A DNA stretch of 64,000 nt from Pyronema omphalodes (taxonomy: Eukaryota > Ascomycota > Pezizomycetes > Pezizales > Pyronemataceae), in NCBI GenBank assembly GCA_024516155.1, contig JAJJXM010000005.1:1116001-1180000 (forward strand), in the 5' to 3' direction. The notes beneath the pieces were generated by a model. It was given only the letters and a program-made list of their open reading frames with translations, did no database searches and had not been told where the DNA came from. Of this stretch, positions 12,770 to 23,857 are shown in pieces. Positions within the stretch are counted from its first letter, which is position 1. Each line of letters starts with the position of its first letter. The position numbers and the translations under genes were made by a program.

Positions 12770-13953
12770 TACTCTCTCCGGACCATGCTTCCAGGCCTGA
12801 GAAAAGCCTGGTAGAATCTATCTCTATTTCCATTTCATGAGCACCACTTCGTCACTCAAGTTACCATTGTGTCTTTGCTGGATACTGACTTTATGTGGGC
12901 TTCATCTCTACCATTCGCCTACTTAACTTATTCTACGATTATTACTTTTTCATATCTTTTTATTTTAACTCTCACTTTTATTTCTTAAATCCTCTGTAAA
13001 AGGTATATCTTTCAACACATTGTAAACACCAACTTTAAGCCGACTGAGCCTAGTCCAGCCTGATCCCTCACCGCGTCATAAGAAAATTCCAACAGGGGTT
13101 TTTATGAATATACTTATCCATTATATATATTTTATACTTCCATGGACATTTTAGATATTTTTATATGTATCCTACCCGTTCATTATTTTCTAAATACGTT
13201 GGAATTGATCTTGTCTCTGCAGTGCATCTATAGGTATCTCAAATAATTTTTAATAATCCAAATTTGATTCAAATGATTATTTTAAGATGTAGTGATATAC
13301 AAGTACGGCTTCTTGTAATGCCATATGTATTGGCTACTATGTAGTATAATTATAATGCATGACAAGCTACAGTAGAAGTGGTACATAGTTTTAGTCTAAG
13401 ATGCGTTCTAGTGATTACATACACTAGGCGTATTTCCCATCAGGACACTAAAGGTTATGCGATAATAAGGCTTAGTAAGGCTTAGTATGACTAACCACTT
13501 TCGAAATAGAAAACAATAACCAAAAGGCGGCGATCACGCCCCAAAGCGCCACAAATTTTCCTGACCCCTGGGTGCCGATTTATCAGCGATGTCGTCACAG
13601 CCTTACGATGAGTTTATCAAAACTTAATAATGGGTCCAAATATAGCAGTAATGTTTTTTGATTAATGCAATCTTGTGACTATGTATTTAGACACATATAA
13701 TCGCTTCTAAGCGATTGAAAATGAATTCAAAGCTGATAAAAAAGATAAACAAAGGGAAAAATGAGTAGTACACGCAACAAAAAATCATAAGCAGCTAGTT
13801 ACGCCAACAGAAAAAGAGAAAGAAGAGCAAATCCCAAACAAGAAGAAATTATCATCAACACGGGCGGATTAAAGCCGTGAACAGAAAAAAGAAAGCAAAA
13901 AAAAACAAACACCACTTTTAACAGACGAAACCAGTCGTCAATGCAGGAGATAT
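12770..13953. other. AT-rich intergenic DNA
   Basis: Strongly AT-rich stretch downstream of the PLP-rhodanese gene. No gene or repeat unit recognised. Confidence 0.55.
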
Positions 13954-15687
13954 TTATGCCTTAGATCTGCAGAAAAGAGGCTCGAGACTCTCAATTCCTC
14001 CGGCGATACTTGATGCCTCGAGTCCCTTAGCTCTCAAGACACTTGATGCGATTCTTGCAGTGTCTCCGTGGTTGCAGACAAGTCCTACTCTGCGTCCCTT
14101 GAGGGCGGAAAGAAGAATATCGGAGAATGGCGTTCCCTTGGGGCTGAAGATTCTGTCAAGTTCCTTCCACTGGTCCTCAAGAACCTGAGGATCATCGAAG
14201 GGGTTTGCGAGGTCTGGGGAAGATGTAGCGAGGGGCATGTTGATTGATCCAGGAAGCGACCACTTCTCGAACTCAGTTACTGGTCTCAGATCGAGAACCA
14301 TAGCATCGTCCTGAAGGCGGAGTGATTTCTCTCTGTATCTTGGGGGCATTTCTCCGGTAGACTCGGAGTCGGACATTCCGGAGTCGTAGCTGCTATCTGC
14401 CAATTCGGACTCGTAGTACTTGGCGATAGCATCAACGGGATCCAACTCCCAGGTAGATCCGTAACGGTAGAGATCGACATTGTGAAGCTGCTGGTTGATG
14501 ATAGGAGGGAAGCACTCCTCTCCAAGCTTGTCGAAGTACTCGTTGACATACTGGTAAGGCAAGTCACAGGCGAGGAAGACACAGTGGACTTCTCCATCCT
14601 CTCCAGCGAGATCCTTCAAAGTACCCTCGGCCTTGCGGAAGGCAAGGAAGTCGAGGAGACCGGAAAGGTTCATTCCGGAGGAAGGTCCACAGATCAATCC
14701 GTTGCGGGTAAGGTTCATGGACTGCTGGTAGGACGGAGGAGAGGTGACGTCCCAGAGGGAGTCGATGTGCTCTTTCCAGGGGAAGCTGGGAGTGAGGAGA
14801 TCGCGAGAACGAGGGCCGGGGACACGGTCTCCGACGGCAGTGCAAATGGCAGCGACGTGGACGGAGGGTTTAACCGATTTAATGTATTTTGCGCATCCGG
14901 CGACGGTACCTGCAAATTATTAGTGATGGAGCGGGGTAGTAGGTGATATCTGGTGATGCATACCGGATGTACCCATGCAGGCGGCGAAGACGTTGATCTC
15001 GGGGCATTGTGCCATTATCTGGGGTCCGGTCCAGCGGACGTGAGCTTCGGGGTTGTTGTGGTTGTCATATTGGTTTGCGTTAAGGGTGCCTTCTTCGGAT
15101 TCTCCGGCCTTGTATGCGGCATAAATTCCTCCTCGGCGGTCGGTGGGCTCAGGCTGTGAAGGGCCTCCGAACAGAGTACTGGATAATTGATCAGTAATCT
15201 ATGGACATCAACATAAATAAAGAACACCATACATAGTAAGACCAAAGAATCTTAATAGTCTAAGTTTTGCCTCGCTGGTCTTGTTGCTGACAAAAGCGTG
15301 CATGTCGTCGATTCCGTAAACGGCACGGGATATTAAGGCGAGGGAAAGAACTGTAGATCCGGAACTGTACTCGATAACCTTCTTGGTTTTTTCGTTGACT
15401 CCCTTCTCAAGCATGTTTCTTGCTGTTGAATGTCAGATAATGACCAAAGATTTTAAAATCCAAATTGGGGGTTTTTTTTTTCGAGTTTTCGTACCGGGAA
15501 GAGACTTGACATTGTTTGCCGGAAGACAAGAGAGCATCTTTGCGTATATCCGTACTCCATCTTCTCTGAAAGGGTTCAATTTGTCTGGAATTTCGACGAG
15601 AGGAACAGGCGGGCAGCTGTTGGGGTCGTAGTATTTGACCATGGAATCACGTCCTTTGTAGACATTGAGAGGATTGACGGCAGCCAT
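13954..15687 (-). CDS. Cysteine synthase-like PLP enzyme fused to a rhodanese domain
   Basis: Fold-type II PLP enzyme (cysteine synthase/CBS superfamily) with a C-terminal rhodanese domain. Exons 15687..15495, 15422..15233, 15178..14964 and 14909..13954 give 517 residues; every join keeps frame. The Schiff-base lysine is probably K61 in PANNVKSLPA. The substrate loop is SSGST and the PLP-phosphate loop SGTVAG, with a further CGPSSG motif near 272-277. The rhodanese part (about 390-510) starts at VLDLRPVTEFEKWSLPGS and has a cysteine loop VCNHGDTAR with Cys478 as likely persulfide carrier. A Ser/Asp/Glu-rich linker joins the domains. The fusion suggests coupling of cysteine or sulfide chemistry with sulfur transfer, but that is inference; the enzyme may not be an O-acetylserine sulfhydrylase. 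It is transcribed divergently from the MFS gene. Confidence 0.87.
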
Positions 15688-16256
15688 TGTTAAGAGAATG
15701 TTGAGGATTGTGTGTGATGGAATGGGTAGAAAAAAAAAACTCGGGATGGAGGAATACTTCCCTTTTCATAGCAGAAAATCCATTGTCCCGGGATATCATC
15801 AGATGCGAACTATGAAAACTAATTCTGATTTCAGCCAGGGTAGGCTGAGGTCCGTCTGTGAGGCAGACGCATGTGTGCTCTCAATTGGAACATTAGTTTC
15901 CCGATACAGTCCTTCCGGGTGCATAGGATATTCAAGAATTCAGGAATGTTGATATTGGGCATCGGTCACAACCACGTGATATTTTGATTTAGGGACTCGC
16001 TATTGGATGAGCTGAATTGCGCTGGTTGTGCGTAGGATATGCGGCCATTTTTTTTCGGCCGCATGATGCAAGGTACAAGGTTGGTTGAATTGACTATCAT
16101 CATGGCCGTTTGATAGACTGCCAACAGGGTGCTCGGACTAAATTCGGACTGCACGCCTTTCACCGCCTTTTTTAACGGCTCCCAATCCGTATTTCTCCCA
16201 TAATAAAGCAAGCCGTGGACTGTGAGGTTACAATTTTAATTCTCAAACCTCTCATA
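15688..16256. promoter_or_regulatory. Divergent promoter region with CACGTG element
   Basis: 569 bases shared by the PLP-rhodanese gene and the MFS gene. It contains CACGTGA at 15973-15979, the core of Cbf1-type sites that in yeast serve sulfur amino-acid genes. That would suit the cysteine synthase-like gene, but this link is inference from one short motif. Confidence 0.4.
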
Positions 16257-18892
16257 ATGCCTCAGGACGAATCAAAGGAGCAGCATCCACCTCTCGACCT
16301 GGCCACGGATGATTCCGACCTCGAGGCGGCCCAGGACAACCGGCCCCACTTCAATGAACAGACAAACTATGTGCCTCCAAGAACGATCATCAAGGTACGT
16401 GGATCCCAGGTCTTTCATGAAACGACGAAGGGAGATTGATGGCTGACTGTATTCGGTACAGATCTTTTTGGCATGCGCCACTGTGGACCTCGTGTCTTTG
16501 ATTGATCAGGTGCGTGCTTTAATAAGCAATCTGGAGACATACTGACATGTCTTAGACGACATTGGGTGCATCTTTGACTATCGTTGGTTCTGCCCTTAAC
16601 GCTGGTAGACAAGCGTCATGGATTGCGTCTGGTTACTTCATCACATCCACCTCATTTCAATTGCTGTATGTATGCTCCCTGCAATGCATTGAGACATTGA
16701 AACTCATCTCTTGAAACAGGTACGGAAGATTGTCAGATATTTGGTCTCGTAAGCTGGTGCTATTGGCCGGACTAGCAATCTTCTTCGTCGGTTCTCTTGC
16801 CTCATCTCTAGCTGAAAATGCGATGCAACTCATCATCTTCCGAGCCTTTACCGGTATTGGTGGTGGTGGATTGGTGACGGTCGCCCAGATCATTGTGAGT
16901 TCGAACCACGTTTGTTCTTGGAACTTCCTCGTTAAGACTTTCGGCAGGTTAGCGATGTTGTAACACTCCGAGAGCGAGGAAAATATCAAGGAATTTTGGT
17001 AAGTTTTCTCCGCATCTAACTATCCCCCAAGGTTGCTAATCTGGTGTTTCGTCGTAGGGTGCCGTGGTCGCACTGGCGAACGGAGTAGGGCCGATAATCG
17101 GAGGAGCCTTGGCGAGTCAGTCGGCTAACTCTTGGTGAGTATCTTGGCGAATGTCTCGGCGAGCACCCGGGTGGCCGAACGCCATGCTGGATCGCCAAAG
17201 ACTAAAACCACCTTATTTTTGATGGAGACTAAAATCAGTTCTAACTTCTGACAGGCGATGGATCTTCCGCATGAGCATGCCTTTATCGCTTTTCTGTGCT
17301 ATGAACGTTATTCTGTTCATGCCACTAAAGAAAGTTGAGGGTAGTTGGAAAGAGTGAGAACGCCATCTATTTTTTTTTCTAGATGCGGGATCTAACCGAA
17401 GACGCAGAAAACTCTTTGCTGTCGATTTTCTTGGTGCTGCACTCACCTTGTTGGGCTCTATTTTGCTTCTGGTATGTTTTTTTTTTTTTTTTTTTTTTCT
17501 TTTTTTTTCATGTTTTTTTTGGAAGCTTTTCTGGCCGGCTGTATGCTTCCTAACGGCGGACATCCCGAAGCCTAAGTCGATCATACTATCGGCTGTGTCC
17601 CTTGGTGACTTTCGCTAACTTTATCGAACAGCTCGGTTTGACCTGGGCTGGTGTCGATTACCCATGGGCCTCGCCTCATGTCATTGGAACTATTCTTGCT
17701 GGATTTGTGACTTCGGTGTTATTCATTCTTTGGCAATGGAAGGGCCCGAAATTCCCCTTGATGCCTTGTAAGTTTCAACTAAGAAATATTTTCAGAAACA
17801 AGCCGCTAATGACCCATATCCAGTGCATATCTGGAAGCAGAAGATGGTCATTGGTGCCTGCTTGACTATGTTTGTCAATGGATGGAACTTTATCACACAA
17901 ATTTACTACGTCCCTACCTTCTACCAGTTGGCCTACGGATACTCCACCGTCCGCTCTGCTGCACTTCTCCTTCCTCTTGTTATCGTTCAGAGTATGTTTC
18001 TTCCTCGATAATTCTCACAATGAAACATTCACTAACCTCCTTCCAGCTTTTTCCAGTACCTTCTCCGGCCTTATCATCACATGGACCGGCCGATACCGTG
18101 AGAGCATTTTGTGTGGATGGATCATATGGGCCATCGGACTAGGATTATTCTCTACCCTTGATGAGAATTCTGGACTCGCAAAGCAGATTGGATATGCCGT
18201 GTTGACTGGATTTGGAGTCGGACAGACCCTCCAGCCGTAAGACAGCTTGTATCCTTCTTCACTCTGACGATGCTAACTTCATCAGATCCCTCATTGCTAT
18301 CCAAGCTGGAGTCGACCGTCGTGACATGGCAGTTATCACTGCAACCCGAAAGTATGAGCAGATACTATCCAAATCTTCTCACAATACATGCTAACATAAG
18401 CCACAGTTTCGTTCGCAACCTCGGAGGAACCCTTGGACTTGCTATTTACGGAACAATTCTGTGAGTTGTATATCACGTCATAATCTGTCTCCATACTAAT
18501 GCGTAGCTAGTAACAACACGTTGAAGAGCAAGCTTTCTCCATTGGGATACAATAACGAAGCCATCGCTAAAATCCTTGATAACCCCGTTGAAGTTTTGAA
18601 TGGAATCGACGGAGATGAGCTCAAGAAGCTTGCCCTGGAGGGTTATCAGAGAGGATTCAAGAATGTCTTCCTTACTGGTACCGGGCTGTCGTTGTTCGCC
18701 CTCGTTATTGCTTTCTTCCTCATGCCACAAATCAACCTCGATAGACAGGATGATGATAAGCTAAAGGACGAAGCAAGAAAGGAATACGATGAGAAGAAGG
18801 CTAGAAAGAAGGCGCAGAAGTCTGGAACGGCAACTCCTGCATCTATGGAGTTGGATATCCCCGCCAAGGCGGATGAGATTGAGAAACAGTAA
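16257..18892 (+). CDS. MFS drug:H+ antiporter-type transporter (14-helix family)
   Basis: Multi-pass exporter of the DHA2 type. Fourteen exons: 16257..16394, 16462..16509, 16556..16665, 16720..16894, 16948..16998, 17058..17134, 17255..17340, 17383..17471, 17632..17767, 17824..17991, 18047..18236, 18286..18351, 18407..18460, 18511..18892; 589 residues with all phases consistent. Motif A reads GRLSDIWSRK (about 101-110) and motif C GVGPIIGGALA (about 183-193), the antiporter signature of this family. The acidic N-terminal tail and the Lys/Glu-rich C-terminal tail are cytosolic. Family members export drugs, siderophores or fungal metabolites; the cargo here cannot be told. Thirteen introns is high for this neighbourhood. 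One is only 42 bases, and the 160-base intron at 17472-17631 contains a T22 run. The ATG at 16257 is the first in frame. Confidence 0.88.
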
Positions 18893-19946
18893 GGTGTTAA
18901 TAGTACGCTTCGTATTGAAGCTATGATTCTTAGTTCCGATGGAAATGGTTTGCATATATTTACGATAGATTGCTTGATTATAGTTAGACAGACTTGGAGG
19001 AAAGTAACAGGGGTAAAAGTATAAATTTAAATCTTCTCAAAACAGCGCATATTTTGCCCAGCTACGTAGTATAGTGTGAAAACGCCTTGGGAAAATATGC
19101 TCAAGATCCACGAATTGATGAGGGGGATGCGGGGTGCTAAAAGTAAAAGTAAAACACGCGGTGAATCCCCGCACGTGCGCATCCTGTAGTTGAAATAAGC
19201 CCTATTACCGCTTCGAGTGACATCATGTGACTGACGCTAAATAAGTATACCCGCTCATTTCTGCTCATCGACATTAGCTGATATAAAACGCATCCCATCT
19301 GGCAGCTAATCGGTCCATGATTGGCCGCTTGTTTCGGTTCTACATACGCACTCTGCTCGCTTATTTCTTCATTGAAACCGGAGGATTTCCAACCATCGCA
19401 TCGAAGCTTTTTAACCTGCTCAAACGCCCGCACAAGTTGTCAAGATCTGCAATCGCCTGCGAACCATCTCCTGCACTAGTTCATTGCCCTAAGAATATCT
19501 TGTTACAAACAAGCTCTTTTCTATAAAAAATCTGTTCTAAACTTTAAATTTGTTCCATCGGAAATATGTATGCACAACTCAAAAGTTATGCATTTGTCTT
19601 GGCAGTTGAATGATGCATAACGGGTGACGGACTGTGACTGTGGCTGTGCATGGCATGGGTTAGGTGTGCCACGCAACTGAGCTGCATCATCTGCGTTCCC
19701 CACCAACCGGATCAGCAAAGAGCTCGGCTGACCTTTGTTCTCACCACCACACCCAAGGAACGACTCAGTAACGAAACAAGGAACACGCCACAGCAAAAGC
19801 ATTCCAAAATATCGCGACGAAAAGAGCTTTCAGAGGTTGCTAAATCGCCTATTGTGCTTCACAGGCAGCATCCGTCGCTACATTTACCCCGCCCTTCAGC
19901 TAAGAGCTAGCACGAAGCTTAATCACTCAGTTCTTGCGCCCTAAAT
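18893..19946. other. Intergenic, nothing recognised
   Basis: About 1 kb between the MFS gene and GYP7. It should hold the MFS terminator and the GYP7 promoter; no gene, repeat or clear TATA box seen. Confidence 0.55.
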
Positions 19947-22508
19947 ATGTCGGTTTTCTCGAGAAGCACCAGAGATCCAATTTATACACCCCCAGAATCG
20001 CCTACCGGATCGTATTATGATCTCTCCGACGACAATGAACTCGACTACAATACCATTACTCACACGAGCACTGGACGCAGCGTGAAGCTGCTATACTCCA
20101 AGTCAAAGGTAGCTTGTGCGAACGCCACCTGACTAGTTCAGCCCTAACTGATGGGTATCGCAGGTTTATGTCCACCCGTCGGCGTCGCAGAAAGACAACA
20201 TCGCCGGTTTTATGGCGCTTTTGCAGCAAAAAGCGCCAGCCGGACAATCTTCATCATCATCGTCGGCAGCGGAGGCCTCCCAGGTGCTACTCGCCTGGAT
20301 CCCAGAGTCGGCGCTCGGCGATGCATATGACACCTATGTCAAAGTCGATCTGATCGACGCAGAATCACCACCAAGACAGTCGTACCTCGTACCACCTCCG
20401 CCGGCTTCATATTCCACCGGTTCATCGTCTATGGGCAACTATGCCTTTGCTATTCCACTATCGCAGATCTATTCTCTACTTATACGCCCTCCGAATCTTG
20501 GATGGTGGTGGGGTAGTCTTGTTATTAATTCTAGATCAGGAGACTCGTTCCCTGCGCTATTCTTTCATGATTCGGAATGTGCTAGCACCATTGCGCAGAG
20601 TAAGCGACGAGCTAGGAAGACGTTTGATCCATTTGGAGAGGGTGGTCAGTTGTTCTGGGGTGGTGACGAGGTCTTGAGATGGCTACGGAGATATGTGAGA
20701 ATCGAAAAGAGCCAGGTTGAGCCTATGTTATACCTGGTGGATCCTACTGAGGAGGACCTCGTCTCATTTGTTACCAAGTCGATCGTGGACCTTAAAATTA
20801 ACGAGGCTTCTTCTTCTGCGGGAGCCGCTATGGATCCCATTACCAAGGCCTTCAAAGAGGCACGATGGGGTTTGCTTGAGCGGTTAACAAGAGTCACACA
20901 ATTCACCCGTCGAACAGCAGAGACAATTCTTGACTCTCCACAGGTTCCGCCTCAGGTTCGAAGGCTACTCAAGAATCCAGAGGTAGTGAATCTGCAGGAT
21001 GAGTTCGACTCTGCCCGTTTATACCTCGCAAGATGGGCTATGGGTATCGCAGAACAAAGTGAGCGGGAGCATCAGCGCATGATCTGGACCAACCGCGACA
21101 TCATGGAGCTTGAAGACACCGACGTTGGTGAATTCGAGATTCTTGAGATGGATACTGGCCGGGACGCTGCTAAGCGTAAACCGCTTACACTCCAGGAGTG
21201 GAACAGATGGTTTGATAGACACGGAAAGCTTACCGTAACGGTAGATGAAGTCAAGGACCGTGTTTTCCACGGAGGTATCGAGGAAGGAGATGCTAGAAAG
21301 GAAATCTGGTTGTGGTTGTTAGATGTCTACCCATGGGACTCGACTCGGGATGAGCGCATTGCACTCATGAGCAGCAAGCGAGATGAGTACTATCGTCTCA
21401 AGGGCAAATGGTGGGATGACTTTGAGCGCCGTAATAACGACGAGTACTGGAGAGATCAGAAGAACCGCATTGGTAACATTTCCAAAATTTGTTCGTCTTA
21501 CCCCCTCAGACTGACCACTCCCGTGCTGCAGAGAAAGATGTACATCGTACTGACAGAAATGTCCCCATATTCACCGGCGAAGATATCCCGCATCCCGATC
21601 AAGACTCGCCGTATTCGGAAGTCGGAACAAATGTTCACTTGGAACAGATGAAGGATATGCTCTTGACCTATAACGAGTATAACACCACACTTGGATACGT
21701 CCAGGGTATGTCGGATATGTTGGCTCCGATTTATGCAGTGATGCAGGATGACGCAGTTGCATTCTGGGCCTTCGTTGGCTTCATGGAACGCACCGAAAGG
21801 AACTTCCTCCGTGACCAGAGTGGTATGCGTGCACAGTTGGTTGCACTCGATCACCTTGTTCAGTTGATGGATCCTAAGCTTTACGCACATCTCGAATCTG
21901 CCGACTCGACTAACTTTTTCTTCTTCTTCCGCATGCTTCTTGTGTGGTTCAAGCGCGAGTTTAAGTGGGATGACGTACTCCGCCTCTGGGAGGTACTCTG
22001 GACCAACTTCTTGAGCAGCCAGTACCATTTGTTCATTGCCCTGGCAATCCTGGACCGCCACCGAACCATCATCATGGATCGTAAGTTTCTCGCCACCCAG
22101 TACTCGAATCAGATTTACTAACCCTGCATAGATTTGAAACAGTTCGATGAAATCCTTAAATACGTCAACGAGCTCAGTAATACCATTGACTTGAAGCTCA
22201 CCTTGCTTCGTGCTGAAGCTCTGTTCAAAAAGTTCCAGCGAACCGTTGAAACCGTAGACCGAAAGCGGGCTGCAGCTCAGGGTAAAGGAAAGGGTGTCAC
22301 ACAGCGGCGTCCAGTTGCAACCAGAGCTGGAAGTTCCAGTGCTACTATTACTGCGAGTGGTAGCAGTGCCACAACTTCAAATGGAACTCGCGCTGGAGAA
22401 GATGATGGCCCTTCGATAAGCGATGATCTGAGAAAGCTATTGTCGAGAGAGATTATTAGACCAGATCCAACTGCATCATCAGCAGCATCTACATCATCTA
22501 GACCATAA
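19947..22508 (+). CDS. GYP7: Rab GTPase-activating protein, Gyp7-type TBC domain
   Basis: TBC-domain GAP that in yeast inactivates the Rab Ypt7 on vacuolar membranes. Exons 19947..20108, 20164..21472, 21532..22080, 22132..22508 give 798 residues, near the family norm. An N-terminal domain typical of Gyp7 (LLAWIPESALG, FAIPLSQIYSLLIRPP, GGSLVINSRSG-like segment) precedes the TBC core at about 400-690. The core starts with RVFHGGIEEGDARKEIWLWLL, carries the arginine finger R496 in IEKDVHRTDR and the glutamine finger Q548 in GYVQGMSD, then FWAFVGFMERTERNF and LLVWFKREF. The C terminus is low-complexity Ser/Thr/Ala, with a short SDDLRKLLSREI motif near the end. The second intron splits the arginine-finger motif. 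Confidence 0.93.
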
Positions 22509-22988
22509 TTTTAGGAGTAAATGAATTGGATGAATTGGATGAATGGATTGAATGTATTTATTATTTCCTTCGTTTGTTGATCAGGGATTTTTGTTTGGGA
22601 TTTTTGTGTTTTTTTTTTAGGGTTGCATAAGGGAATGGATGGATGGGTCATGACATATCTTCAACTTACTTAAATACTTGCATGAAATTACATAATTGAT
22701 TATTTTAAGAACTAAGAAAAAAACTTAACTCTATTTACTCGGTGTTAACGTATTCGTGATAATTACGAATACGTATGTAGACTATTACTTCATAAAGCCG
22801 AAGCTACGAATGATGATATGTATCGATCGGACTTCGGGATTCGGATATGACGCGCTACACGTACGCGATCTAGTACTTAACGCGAAAATATCCCGACCAC
22901 GAAACCCCACCAAGTTAACAATCAGGACTCAGCCCTACAGTACATATCAATAGCCCGACGCTGCAAAACAAAACAAAACAAGGTCACC
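22509..22988. other. Intergenic, nothing recognised
   Basis: 480 bases, AT-rich, holding the GYP7 3' region and AIM32 promoter. No further feature seen. Confidence 0.5.
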
Positions 22989-23857
22989 ATGCATCCCAAC
23001 CTTCGTCTCCTCGCCGCCAGAATCGCCATACCAACAAGTACCCTCTTCCCCCGTGTCCAATCCGTCTCATGTCCCCCTCCCTCAACACCCCCATGCGCCT
23101 GTAACCCTGAAGGATTGGATATCGATAGGGATACACCACTTATGGGGACTATGCCGAGGTATGGTAAACATATTGTGGTGGCGACTGGGCAGACGGATTG
23201 GCCGAGTAAGATTGAAATGGATCCGAAGAATGAATTGGCGGGGAAAATTAAGGCGGTTATGAAGAAGAGGGGTGATGTAAGATATAATCCTTATTTTTTT
23301 AATTCATTTATTATGATTCAATGAGGGTTGTTGATATATAACAATCTGTTGGCTGATAAATTATATTTTCTTTTCTTTTATAAAATATATAGCCTTTCAA
23401 TCCTACTCTAGTCACAAACTCCTCTTTCCCCGGCGGCGGCATCTACGAATTCCCCTCCGGCCGTTTCTATCCCTCCGACCAACTTTCCTCTCTGCTCTCA
23501 ACCGGTGAACTATCCCCCGACGCTCACACTCTAAAACACCCCACAGTTCTAATCTGCAGTCACAACACCCGTGATACTCGTTGTGGTTCTTATTACCCTG
23601 TATTAAAACGGGAGTTTGAAACGGTGTTGAAAAGAGAGGGGTTGGAAGATGTGAGGGTTGAGGGAACTAGTCATTTGTCCGGTCATAAGTTTGCGGGGAA
23701 TGTCGTGGTTTATCTTCCGCAGGGTTGGGGGGTTTGGTATGGAAGAGTTGGTACGGAACAGGTTGAGGGAATTGTTAGGGAGACTATTATGAAGGGGAGG
23801 GTGCTGAAAGAGCTTACCAGGGGTGTGGTGGGGAGGGAGTTGGATGAGGAGGTGTAG
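22989..23857 (+). CDS. AIM32: Aim32-type thioredoxin-like [2Fe-2S] ferredoxin
   Basis: Sucrase/ferredoxin-like family protein, in yeast a mitochondrial redox protein. Exons 22989..23276 and 23393..23857 flank a 116-base intron and give 250 residues. The cluster signature is clear: C151 and C160 in ICSHNTRDTRC (C-x8-C), and H190 and H194 in HLSGHKF (H-x3-H), the mixed Cys2-His2 ligands described for this family. The N terminus (MHPNLRLLAARIAIP) is basic and hydrophobic without acids, as expected of a mitochondrial presequence. A further cysteine pair, CACNPEG, lies at about 37-40. Length is somewhat short for the family, mainly in the N-terminal part. Confidence 0.88.
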
